Shown: positions 1 through 6,187 of the stretch, piece after piece
How the letters are laid out: the number at the start of each line of letters is the position of its first letter
Position numbering within the stretch: position 1 is the stretch's first letter
From: Asticcacaulis sp.
GTDB lineage: Bacteria; Pseudomonadota; Alphaproteobacteria; Caulobacterales; Caulobacteraceae
Direction: 5' to 3'
DNA: 10,000 nt
NCBI RefSeq assembly: GCF_020217185.1
Contig: NZ_JAIWNX010000018.1
Location: forward strand, 1-10,000
Program-made: the position numbers and the translations under genes
Notes under the pieces: generated by a model
Told to the model about the DNA's origin: nothing
Seen by the model: only the letters and a program-made list of their open reading frames with translations
The model's database searches: none

Positions 1-610
1 GCTCGGAGACGCCGAACCGCAGGCCACGCTTGCGCGCCGCCGCCGCCCATTCGCCGACAATATCGCGTTTGGGCCCCATGGCGACCGCGTTCCATTTGTG
101 GTGCTTCGACTTCCACAGGTCGAAATTGTCGTGATGGACGCCCATGCTGACGAAGTATTTGGCACCGGCGGCCGCATAGAGGTCCATCAAGCCTTCAGGG
201 TCGAACTTTTCGGCCTTCCACAGGGGGATTATGTCCTTATAGCCAAACTTTGACGGCTGGCCGTAGGTCTTGACGTGGTGCGTATTGTGAAAGTGGCCGG
301 GGATATAGAGGTTACGCGCGTACCAGTCCCCGACGCGCGGCACGGCCTGCGGGCCCCAGTGCGACCAGATACCGAACTTGGCATCGCGGAACCAGTCGGG
401 CGCCTGATAGGTCTTCAGCGACTCAGGCGTCGGCTGAAACGGCCCTTTGGCGACCGGCAGATCGTAGCGGACCGGCGGTTTGGGCTGACAGGCATCGCCA
501 TCAGCAGCCGCCGTGGCCTTGGAGGCCGCAAAACCAGCCCCGGCAACCGCACCCCACGCCCCCATCAATGGCACACCGCCCAACAGGCTGCGTTTGGTTA
601 GTTTCACCAT
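1..610 (-). CDS. GH29 alpha-L-fucosidase, partial (N-terminal 203 residues)
   Basis: Reading leftwards from an ATG at 610, the frame is open to the window edge, so the C-terminal part is missing. Residues 1-40 form an export signal with basic KR (6-7), a hydrophobic Gly/Ala stretch and several Ala cleavage options; it resembles a Tat signal but has KR instead of RR. From about residue 70 the protein follows GH29: DAKFGIWSHWG (76-86, with the His of the HWG motif), then VHHDNFDLW (158-166), equivalent to the family's HHDGF substrate-binding motif with Asn for Gly, then GPKRDIVGE (179-187). The nucleophile Asp normally lies further on, outside the window. A good ribosome site (AAAGGA, 618-623, 7 nt spacing) supports this start. 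GH29 enzymes release alpha-L-fucose, retaining configuration. It lies 69 bp after GH9 on the same strand, probably the last visible gene of one operon. The family is clear from several motifs; exact linkage specificity is not. Confidence 0.9.
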   Translation of the reverse strand, partial: MVKLTKRSLLGGVPLMGAWGAVAGAGFAASKATAAADGDACQPKPPVRYDLPVAKGPFQPTPESLKTYQAPDWFRDAKFGIWSHWGPQAVPRVGDWYARNLYIPGHFHNTHHVKTYGQPSKFGYKDIIPLWKAEKFDPEGLMDLYAAAGAKYFVSMGVHHDNFDLWKSKHHKWNAVAMGPKRDIVGEWAAAARKRGLRFGVSE

Positions 611-679
611 GATCTTTTCCTTTGTGTCCCTGTTAGCTCTTGCTGAACTTTATATAAAACAGTCGGTTGTACGCATGAT

Positions 680-2719
680 CTAGATAAATTTGGACAGCAG
701 GCGGATATAGGCCACCTGATAGCCGTTCGACACTTCGGTGATCGGCCACGAATTCAGCGGCCAGCCATCATTGAAGTCCTTGTAGGATTTTTGCGCGGGC
801 TGCGCATAGGGCGGCGAAGGACGCTTGGTGCCACACAGGTTGCTGACCGACGGACAACGGCTGTCCCAGTCCCATTGCGTCTGGTTGGGACCGCCCGGCA
901 CAAAGCCCGGCGGCGGGCCATAGGTCGAGGTGCCCACGCTGTCCCATTTGGCCGAGCCATCCACAAACCACGCGTGGAAGATCTGAGTGGCAGAGTTTTC
1001 CGCGCCCAGACTGGACATATTGGTCAGATAACACAGGGCCAGCGGGTTCACGCCGTGCATGTAGTGGATATAGGCCGCGGCCGCGTTCAGATTATCGGTC
1101 GGGCTGTGCGTCGTGCCCAGATTATGCACATTGAGCGCCGTAAACAGCAGACCAAAATTCGCCTTGATACTGTTGCTGCCCCACACATAGTCGGGAATGA
1201 AGGCCTGATACGGGTCGGCCTTTGTGGTGATCTTGCCGCGCACCCATTCCCCATTGACGCCATTGAGGTAGTTCGTGCGGATATCATTGGCCGTGGCCGA
1301 GGGCACCCCCGGCAGGGTCGCGTAGTGCAGGAGCGCATCCTGCGTCCCGCCATCATAGGGCGACACATAGTTGCGAAAGCGGATCAGGTTGGCCTGCCCG
1401 TAATTGGCTTCGACGAAATCGCGATAGGTGGTCTTGCCCGTCGCGTCATAGAGATAGACCGCCGCGATCAGACGCGCCAGCAGGCGTCCGCGATCATCCG
1501 TCTCCTGCTGACCGGCCCCCAGCCCCTGCGAGCCGTTGGCGGGATCATTGTTGGTGAAAATGACATTCGGGTTGGCCACGGCCCAGTCCCACGCCTTTTC
1601 GGCCCGCGTCTGAAGATCGGCGGCATAGCTGGCAAAGGGCGTAAAGCCTGCCAGCACCCTGGCCCCGCGTGCAAAGGCCCCGGCGGTGTTCAGGGTCGCC
1701 GATGTGCTGGCCGGACCATAATAGCTGGGGCCCGTGGCCGCCGACGGGGGCGACGCGTGGCTGAGCCCGACAATCGACAGGACCGAGCCGTCGGCCTGCT
1801 GCATGCGGCGCAGCCAGTCGAGCCCCCATTTGGCTTCGTCGATAATGTCTGGAATGCCATTACCCGATTCCGGGATATTGTAGTCATCTCCCCAGATGGA
1901 CGGCTTTTCGGCATAAGCGAACAGCAGGGCCGTCACGTATCCGGCCGTCCAGCTTGTATATTTGTTGAAGTCGCCCGCGTCGTACCAGCCGCCGGAGACG
2001 TCGCGTTCGGTCGCGGCATTGGTCTTGTCGCTGTACAGGCGCGCATTGCGGTCCTGACCCGGCCCGACGTGCGAGGCCGCATCGGCCCAGCCGGCTCCGG
2101 CATGGGCCACGGTCTTTTCCTGCCCGGCGCGCTGATAATAGAAGTACCGCACCGCCGCCTTCAGCACCGCGGCATAGACGTCGCTGGCGATCCTGAATGT
2201 ATAGGATCTGACGTTCTTCTGGGCATCGCGAATGTAGTATTCGCCGACGGCGGTGACGCTGCTGAAGTCGAAATGCCACACCTTGTCGCCAGAACTTTTG
2301 TCGGTCGCGCCATTGTTCCAGGCCACGGGGGCCGCCGTAAACACCACGGCGTCCGTGGCGGCATTGACCACCTCATAGACGGTGCCGGGCGTGAAGGAAT
2401 CGGCGGCATCGAAACTGATGATCTGCGTCCCGTCGCTCAGGGTGCCCACGGCCTCGCCCTGCGGGTCACGGATGACGGCGACCTTGCCCTGCGTCGGCAG
2501 GTAGCCGAACTGATCGACGACAATCGGCAGGCCCAGCGTCATGGTCGAAGGGCGCAATACGGCCGGTGTGGCGGATGAGGCGGACGAAGACGCCCCCCCG
2601 CCGCCGGAGCTGCCACCTCCACCGCCCCCACCACCGCAACTCAGAAGGCCAAACGGGATCAGGCTGATGCCGGCGGCCAGCAACAGGCGACGCCGGGTGG
2701 AGTCAACGGGGGTGGTCAT
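680..2719 (-). CDS. GH9 endoglucanase, Tat-type lipoprotein with N-terminal Ig-like domain
   Basis: A 679-residue inverting GH9 glycanase, probably cleaving beta-1,4-glucan (cellulose, mixed-linkage glucan or xyloglucan backbone). The start at 2719 is preferred over the in-frame ATG at 2737 because GAAGGG (2728-2733, 8 nt spacing) precedes it and would fall inside the longer version. Residues 7-28 read STRRRLLLAAG, a hydrophobic core and LLSCG: a twin-arginine motif plus lipobox with Cys28 as lipidation site. A Gly/Ser-rich spacer follows (about 29-50). The CelD_N Ig-like domain starts at VVDQFGYLP (67-75) and runs to about 180. The catalytic (alpha/alpha)6 domain carries GGWYDAGDFNKY (243-254; Asp247 and Asp250 are the expected base pair), a GVNPLALCYLTN segment, and GFVPGGPN. 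Near the end is NSWPITEVSNGYQVAYIRLL, whose Glu662 is the likely general acid. No carbohydrate-binding module is visible. It sits between GH5 (199 bp upstream) and GH29 (69 bp downstream). Family confident; substrate inferred. Confidence 0.93.
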   Translation of the reverse strand: MTTPVDSTRRRLLLAAGISLIPFGLLSCGGGGGGGGSSGGGGASSSASSATPAVLRPSTMTLGLPIVVDQFGYLPTQGKVAVIRDPQGEAVGTLSDGTQIISFDAADSFTPGTVYEVVNAATDAVVFTAAPVAWNNGATDKSSGDKVWHFDFSSVTAVGEYYIRDAQKNVRSYTFRIASDVYAAVLKAAVRYFYYQRAGQEKTVAHAGAGWADAASHVGPGQDRNARLYSDKTNAATERDVSGGWYDAGDFNKYTSWTAGYVTALLFAYAEKPSIWGDDYNIPESGNGIPDIIDEAKWGLDWLRRMQQADGSVLSIVGLSHASPPSAATGPSYYGPASTSATLNTAGAFARGARVLAGFTPFASYAADLQTRAEKAWDWAVANPNVIFTNNDPANGSQGLGAGQQETDDRGRLLARLIAAVYLYDATGKTTYRDFVEANYGQANLIRFRNYVSPYDGGTQDALLHYATLPGVPSATANDIRTNYLNGVNGEWVRGKITTKADPYQAFIPDYVWGSNSIKANFGLLFTALNVHNLGTTHSPTDNLNAAAAYIHYMHGVNPLALCYLTNMSSLGAENSATQIFHAWFVDGSAKWDSVGTSTYGPPPGFVPGGPNQTQWDWDSRCPSVSNLCGTKRPSPPYAQPAQKSYKDFNDGWPLNSWPITEVSNGYQVAYIRLLSKFI

Positions 2720-2738
2720 AAGCAATACCCTTCGCATG

Positions 2739-2765
2739 ACGGGAAGGCGGTCCCTGCCTTCCCGT
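2739..2765. repeat. perfect 10-bp stem-loop just upstream of GH9 ribosome site
   Basis: ACGGGAAGGC (2739-2748) and GCCTTCCCGT (2756-2765) are exact inverted copies around a 7-nt loop. On the minus-strand transcript the hairpin ends 5 nt before the GH9 Shine-Dalgarno (2728-2733). No U-run follows it, so it is not an intrinsic terminator. Placement fits an RNA stabiliser or translation modulator between GH5 and GH9; the role is inferred. Confidence 0.7.
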
Positions 2766-2782
2766 GGACTGTTCTGTGCGTT

Positions 2783-2799
2783 TCAGGCCCTGTGCCTGA
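2783..2799. repeat. small 6-bp stem-loop in the GH5-GH9 gap
   Basis: TCAGGC (2783-2788) pairs with GCCTGA (2794-2799) across a 5-nt loop. It is short enough to be chance alone, but it sits in a series with three stronger stem-loops in the same 199-bp gap. Confidence 0.4.
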
Positions 2800-2814
2800 G
2801 CGGATGGTTCTGCC

Positions 2815-2853
2815 AGAGCGAAATGACTTTGAGTGGAATCGACATTTCGCTCT
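2815..2853. repeat. perfect 11-bp palindrome, divergent member of the AGAGCG-AATGA repeat family
   Basis: AGAGCGAAATG (2815-2825) and CATTTCGCTCT (2843-2853) are exact inverted copies around a 17-nt spacer. Its order of motifs (AGAGCG, AATGA, TTT, GGAATC, CGCTCT) matches the first hairpin of the repeats at 4462-4557 and 6091-6187. Half of it (TCGACATTTCGCTCT, 2839-2853) recurs with one mismatch at 2903-2917. On the plus strand a T-rich run follows, but no plus-strand gene precedes it, so I do not call it a terminator. Confidence 0.7.
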
Positions 2854-2869
2854 AAATTTTTGTTTTGTC

Positions 2870-2914
2870 GCGATATTTTTTGTCGAAAACCGCTCACACT
2901 TTTCGACATATCGC
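2870..2914. repeat. bulged 15-bp stem-loop directly after the GH5 stop codon
   Basis: GCGATA (2870-2875) pairs with TATCGC (2909-2914), and TGTCGAAAA (2881-2889) pairs with TTTTCGACA (2900-2908); a one-sided TTTTT (2876-2880) forms a bulge and the loop is 10 nt. It begins 4 nt downstream of the GH5 stop on the minus-strand transcript. The T-run lies inside the stem and reads as A's on that transcript, so it is not a standard intrinsic terminator. It more likely acts as a 3'-end or processing structure between GH5 and GH9. Confidence 0.65.
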
Positions 2915-2918
2915 TCTG

Positions 2919-4202
2919 TTATTTCTTGCCGGCCCCGATGAGCAGGGCGTCCAGCATCGCCTGATCCTTGACGGCAAGCGTCGTGCGGTCGATGAGGGCT
3001 CCGGTGTCCCAGAAGAAGGGCACGGCGCCATTGGCTCGCGCCTGCTGGGTGACATACCGGTTCCAGAAATCCACCGAGGCGTTGTGCTTGGGCATGTCCA
3101 GCGGCTGGGTTTTGCGCCAGGCACCGTACTCACCGATGATGACGGGGATGCCCTTGTCGATGAAGTGGGTCTTCATCGACAGCATTTGCTGATCGACATA
3201 GGGCTCCTCGCTGTGGGTCGCGTTGCGGTCCGGCTCGATCGTCGAATGGTTGTCGCGGCCCCAGTAGTAGAACATCTTGCCCCAGGACGCGTCCTTGTCG
3301 ATGATCATGAACTGCGACGGCGCGTAATAGTGGACTTCGAACATCAGACGGTTCGTCGTGGTATCGGTGGGCATGCCCGGCCACATCGAAACGGCCAGCT
3401 CGGTATTGGTTTGCGGCGCCTGTACGACGAGGGTGCGGTAGGCGTTTCGCCCGCCGGTCGCGCGCACAGCGTCGATAAAGGTCTGGTGATAGCTGAGCAG
3501 GATTTTTGTATTCGCTTCCGTACCGGCGTCCGGCTCGTTAGCGCTGGCGAAGATCAGGCGCTCGTCGAAGTCGCGCAGGTGGGTGGCAATCTGCTCCCAG
3601 AACGCTTTCTGCCTGGCGTTGACCGCGTCCTTACTGGCCGCATCTATGTGCTTCTCAAGCCAGCCCCCATCCCAGTGGATGTTCAGCACCACATAGAGGT
3701 CAGCATTCATGCAGTACTGGACAACCGTCTTGACGCGGTCCAGCCAGGTGCTGGAAATCTTCGCCGTTGTCTTATCCGCATACTGGTCCCAGGCGCACGG
3801 CAGTCGGATGGCGTCAAAGCCCAGAGCCTTATACTTGTTGACAAGCGCCTGGGTGATGAGCGGATTACCCCAGGCGGTTTCCCCGCCTATGGCTTCCATC
3901 GTATTACCGATATTGATGGCCAGCTTGATTTTGGCGGCAATCTCGGCCGCCGTGCTGGTCATCCCCGCCGCATTCGCCGGCAGCGGATTTGTATTATAGT
4001 TGGGATACAAACCGCTCGCTGACGAGGACGATGAGGAGGAAGACGACGACGTTGAAGAGGTGCCGCCTGCGGAGGCCGTCGATACGCCCCCACCGCCGCC
4101 CCCACCGCAGGCCACGACCGATAAGGGCACCACGCAGGCGGTGGCCATGATCAGATGGCGACGGTTCAGGACCTTGGGCGTCTTGTCGGTTTGTTTTGTC
4201 AT
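2919..4202 (-). CDS. GH5 endo-beta-glucanase, Tat-type lipoprotein
   Basis: A 427-residue retaining GH5 glycanase. Residues 12-32 read LNRRHLIMAT through VVAC: twin-arginine (Arg14, Arg15), hydrophobic core and lipobox with Cys32 as predicted lipidation site. A Gly run and a Ser-rich linker (about 33-64) follow. The TIM barrel begins near INIGNT (96-101) and ETAWGNP (108-114), motifs reminiscent of subfamily GH5_4 (xyloglucanases, endoglucanases), then FDAIRLPCAWD (129-139, conserved Arg133), NIHWDGGWLE (174-183), ANEP with acid/base Glu223, EVHYYAP (289-295), IIGEYG with nucleophile Glu358, and PFFWDTG (395-401, conserved Trp398). All expected catalytic residues are present. The start is fixed by GAGGAAG (4209-4215, 6 nt spacing). 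It is the first gene after the promoter-like region at 4379-4413 and leads GH9 and GH29. Family confident; subfamily and xyloglucan specificity are inference. Confidence 0.92.
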   Translation of the reverse strand: MTKQTDKTPKVLNRRHLIMATACVVPLSVVACGGGGGGGVSTASAGGTSSTSSSSSSSSSSASGLYPNYNTNPLPANAAGMTSTAAEIAAKIKLAINIGNTMEAIGGETAWGNPLITQALVNKYKALGFDAIRLPCAWDQYADKTTAKISSTWLDRVKTVVQYCMNADLYVVLNIHWDGGWLEKHIDAASKDAVNARQKAFWEQIATHLRDFDERLIFASANEPDAGTEANTKILLSYHQTFIDAVRATGGRNAYRTLVVQAPQTNTELAVSMWPGMPTDTTTNRLMFEVHYYAPSQFMIIDKDASWGKMFYYWGRDNHSTIEPDRNATHSEEPYVDQQMLSMKTHFIDKGIPVIIGEYGAWRKTQPLDMPKHNASVDFWNRYVTQQARANGAVPFFWDTGALIDRTTLAVKDQAMLDALLIGAGKK

Positions 4203-4294
4203 AGGGTACTTCCTCGTTTTACAGGCCGTTTACGGCTCTCTTTGTGACTGTTTCAGATTTCAGGGGTTACAGCCGACACAGGGGACGGCTTTGC

Positions 4295-4304
4295 GGGGGG
4301 GGGG
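4295..4304. repeat. G10 homopolymer in the GH5 leader
   Basis: Ten consecutive G on the plus strand (C10 in the minus-strand transcript) lie between the putative promoter and the GH5 ribosome site, about 80 nt before the Shine-Dalgarno. Runs of this length can slip during replication. Here slippage would change leader length, not a reading frame. Confidence 0.9.
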
Positions 4305-4378
4305 CGTCACGACATCTGTCTTGAAAGGGGCCCCCATCCCATGGGCTCAACTCGCCTTCGAGGGCGATAAATTGAATG

Positions 4379-4413
4379 ATTATATGATAATAACGCCATT
4401 TGCGGACTGTCAA
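4379..4413 (-). promoter_or_regulatory. sigma70-like promoter for GH5-GH9-GH29
   Basis: On the minus strand a consensus -35, TTGACA (plus 4408-4413), is followed after 17 nt by TTATCA (4385-4390), directly abutted by TATAAT (4379-4384), which is 23 nt from the -35. Either can act as -10; the 17-nt spacing favours TTATCA. A leader of roughly 180 nt to the GH5 start results. The palindrome at 4421-4460 ends 7 bp upstream of the -35. The remaining leader (4216-4378) contains the G10 run and no convincing ORF. Confidence 0.5.
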
Positions 4414-4420
4414 GCTCTCC

Positions 4421-4460
4421 CTAGATCATTATGATTTCTGGTAGAAACATAATGATCTAG
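4421..4460. repeat. perfect 13-bp palindrome upstream of the GH5 promoter
   Basis: CTAGATCATTATG (4421-4433) and CATAATGATCTAG (4448-4460) are exact inverted copies around 14 nt. The central 20 nt (ATGATTTCTGGTAGAAACAT, 4431-4450) differ at two positions from the core of the first hairpin of the repeat at 4462-4557, so it belongs to the same family. It lies between that repeat and the GH5 -35. T6 follows on the plus strand, giving the shape of a plus-strand terminator with no plus-strand gene to stop. An operator or the 3'-end structure of the halogenase mRNA are alternatives. Confidence 0.75.
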
Positions 4461-4461
4461 T

Positions 4462-4557
4462 TTTTTGTTTGCCCCTCGCCGGGCGGTGGCTCCGCCACCT
4501 TGGCCGCCGCCTCAATGGCGGCTTGAGCGCAATGATTCTACTAGAAATCATTCCGCT
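4462..4557 (-). repeat. three-hairpin repeat, copy 1 (overlaps 3' end of halogenase gene)
   Basis: Read on the minus strand, this is nearly identical to 6091-6187 read on the plus strand: five substitutions, a one-base loop length change with neighbouring rearrangement, and a one-base indel over about 96 nt. It contains three stems in series: AGCG-AATGATT with AATCATT-CGCT, GCCGCC with GGCGGC (5-nt loop), and GGTGGC with GCCACC (3-nt loop), ending in GAGGGGC and AAACAAAAA. Its first bases encode the final residues and TAG stop of the halogenase. The stems are kept while loops vary, as expected for a structured dispersed repeat similar in style to REP or BIME elements. Confidence 0.85.
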
Positions 4558-6070
4558 CTAAATCGGCCTGAGGTCGCTCAGAGGCCGCCTTGCAGTGCCG
4601 GTCGATGAAATCCTGATGCGACATGACCGCCTGCGCCGAGCGCCTGATCTCGTCGCGGCGCAAATCCATACCCTTTTTGATCTGTTCCAGCGGGTAGAGG
4701 TCCGCCGCTACGGCGTAGCGCGTGGGCACGGCTCCATTGCCCAGCAGGATGGCGAGCCAGCTCGGTTCCATATAGGATTCCAGATCACCCAGCGGGATCT
4801 GTGCGCTGGCGTTCCATACCTCCAGCTTGTGGCGCAGACTGTCGGGAATTTCGATGTTGCGGCACGCCGCCCACAAGGGCTCTGGCCGGCGTGAGAGGTA
4901 ATAGTGGGCGATGATGAAGTCGCGTATGCGCTCGATCTCGCGGGTGGATATCCGGTTGTATTCGTCGCGCAAAACGGGGTCGATCGTCCTTTCGGGGAAG
5001 AACTGAAGCAACTTCAGGACTCCCATGACGATCAACTGTAGCCCGGTGGACTCCAGAGGTTCGAGAAAGCTGGAGGCGAAACCGATCCCTATACAGTTGC
5101 GGTTCCAGAACACCTTGCGATGCCCGGAGGTAAAGCGGAACACTCTGGGTTCAGCCAGCGGTTCGCCCTCGATGGCACCAAGCAGGGCGTCACGCGCCGC
5201 ATCGTCGCTCCAGAGGTCCGAATTATAGACCATGCCGTGCCCGCTTCGGTGTTGCAGGGGAATCGTCCAGCGCCAGCCCCCGGCGTGAGCCGTGGACCTC
5301 GTATACGGCATGGGCGCGCCGGTCCGTGTCGCCGGGGCCGCCATAGCGCTGTTGCACAGCAACCACTGCGACCAGTCCACAAACGGCGTGTCCAGCGCCT
5401 TTCCCAGCAATTCAGAGGCGAAGCCGGTGCAATCCAGAAACAGGTCGCCGGACACCTTGCGGCCATCGGCAAGGTGGATGGCGGTGATATGGCCAGACGC
5501 GCTGTCCAGATCAACGTGCGTCATCCGGCCTTCGATACGCTGCACGCCCAGCCCCGTCGCCACCTCGCGCAGATAATGGGCGTACAAGGCGGCATCGAAA
5601 TGGTAGGCATAGTGATAGCGCGCAGTCTGCGGATCGCCCGGCGCAAAACGATTGCTTTTCGCGACGGCGTAGGCGAACGAATAGTCATCGATCGGATGCG
5701 CGTCGCCGGCTTGCCGCAGTCTCAGCCAGTAATGGTGGGTCGATACCCCCTCCACCTGATGACCATAGTCGCTGAAGGCGTGGAAATGCCGGTTCCCCAC
5801 AACGCCCCAGTCGCAAAACTCAATACCCAGCTTGAACGTGCCCTGAGTGCGGCGAATAAAGTCATTTTCGTCAATGCCGAGCAAGGCGTTGCAGTGCGCC
5901 AGTACCGGCACCGTCGCCTCCCCGACGCCGATAATGCCAATCTCCTCGGATTCCACCACAGTGATGCGCGTTCGACGGCGATCCGTCTTGCGCGCCAGCA
6001 ACCCCGCCGCGATCCAACCCGCCGCGCCGCCGCCCAGTATGACGATGTCCTGTTGCTGTACGCTGTTCAT
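4541..6070 (-). CDS. flavin-dependent (tryptophan-type) halogenase
   Basis: A 509-residue cytoplasmic protein of the Trp_halogenase family (PF04820), which uses FADH2 from a partner reductase, O2 and halide to halogenate an aromatic ring. Motifs in order: ILGGGAAGW (11-19, FAD-binding GxGxxG), GVGEATVP (48-55), TFKLGIEF (78-85) with Lys80 matching the essential Lys79 of PrnA, DCTGF (213-217), GGWRWTIP (264-271), the WxWxIP hallmark that blocks monooxygenase activity, and FLEPLESTGL (335-344) with Glu340 matching PrnA Glu346. Nothing catalytic is missing. No flavin reductase is visible nearby. It lies 166 bp behind the TonB-dependent receptor, a pairing common in Caulobacterales and Xanthomonas; characterised relatives such as BrvH prefer free indole over tryptophan. 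The substrate here is unknown. No clear Shine-Dalgarno precedes the start. The last five codons and stop lie in the repeat at 4462-4558, and a second inverted copy sits just before the start. Confidence 0.93.
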   Translation of the reverse strand: MNSVQQQDIVILGGGAAGWIAAGLLARKTDRRRTRITVVESEEIGIIGVGEATVPVLAHCNALLGIDENDFIRRTQGTFKLGIEFCDWGVVGNRHFHAFSDYGHQVEGVSTHHYWLRLRQAGDAHPIDDYSFAYAVAKSNRFAPGDPQTARYHYAYHFDAALYAHYLREVATGLGVQRIEGRMTHVDLDSASGHITAIHLADGRKVSGDLFLDCTGFASELLGKALDTPFVDWSQWLLCNSAMAAPATRTGAPMPYTRSTAHAGGWRWTIPLQHRSGHGMVYNSDLWSDDAARDALLGAIEGEPLAEPRVFRFTSGHRKVFWNRNCIGIGFASSFLEPLESTGLQLIVMGVLKLLQFFPERTIDPVLRDEYNRISTREIERIRDFIIAHYYLSRRPEPLWAACRNIEIPDSLRHKLEVWNASAQIPLGDLESYMEPSWLAILLGNGAVPTRYAVAADLYPLEQIKKGMDLRRDEIRRSAQAVMSHQDFIDRHCKAASERPQADLERNDF

Positions 6071-6090
6071 AGAGCGCTTTCTGAATTTAT

Positions 6091-6187
6091 AGCGGGATGA
6101 TTTCTACTGGAATCATTCCGCTCAAGCCGCCATTGCGGCGGCGGCCAAGGTGGCGAAGGCCACCGCCCGGCGAGGGGCTAAACAAAA
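6091..6187 (+). repeat. three-hairpin repeat, copy 2 (between receptor and halogenase)
   Basis: Inverted partner of 4462-4557. Stems: AGCGGGATGATT with AATCATTCCGCT (6091-6102 and 6111-6122, one G-T wobble), then GCCGCC with GGCGGC, then GGTGGC with GCCACC around a 4-nt loop where copy 1 has 3 nt. It fills almost the whole space between the receptor terminator and the halogenase start, so any promoter for the halogenase must lie within or across it; the only hint is TATAAA at 6086-6091 on the minus strand, without a recognisable -35. Confidence 0.85.

Noticed and set aside
791..2578. 595-codon open frame on the plus strand opposite GH9
   Set aside because: Same shadow effect; the minus strand encodes an unmistakable GH9 enzyme.
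2720..2737. Six-residue N-terminal extension of GH9
   Set aside because: The ribosome site for the start at 2719 lies within it and no site precedes 2737.
2865..4022. 385-codon open frame on the plus strand opposite GH5
   Set aside because: Shadow of the GH5 gene, whose catalytic motifs are complete on the minus strand.
4301..4347. 11-codon minus-strand ORF (starting MGWGPLS) in the GH5 leader as an attenuator peptide
   Set aside because: It has no proper ribosome site, no codon run typical of leader peptides and no terminator/antiterminator pair after it.
4421..4466. Intrinsic terminator on the plus strand (13-bp stem followed by T6)
   Set aside because: The shape is right, but no plus-strand gene lies upstream; it is better explained as a member of the repeat family.
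4462..6187. Recent transposon carrying the halogenase
   Set aside because: There is no transposase and no target-site duplication next to the arms, and halogenases beside such receptors are common in related bacteria.
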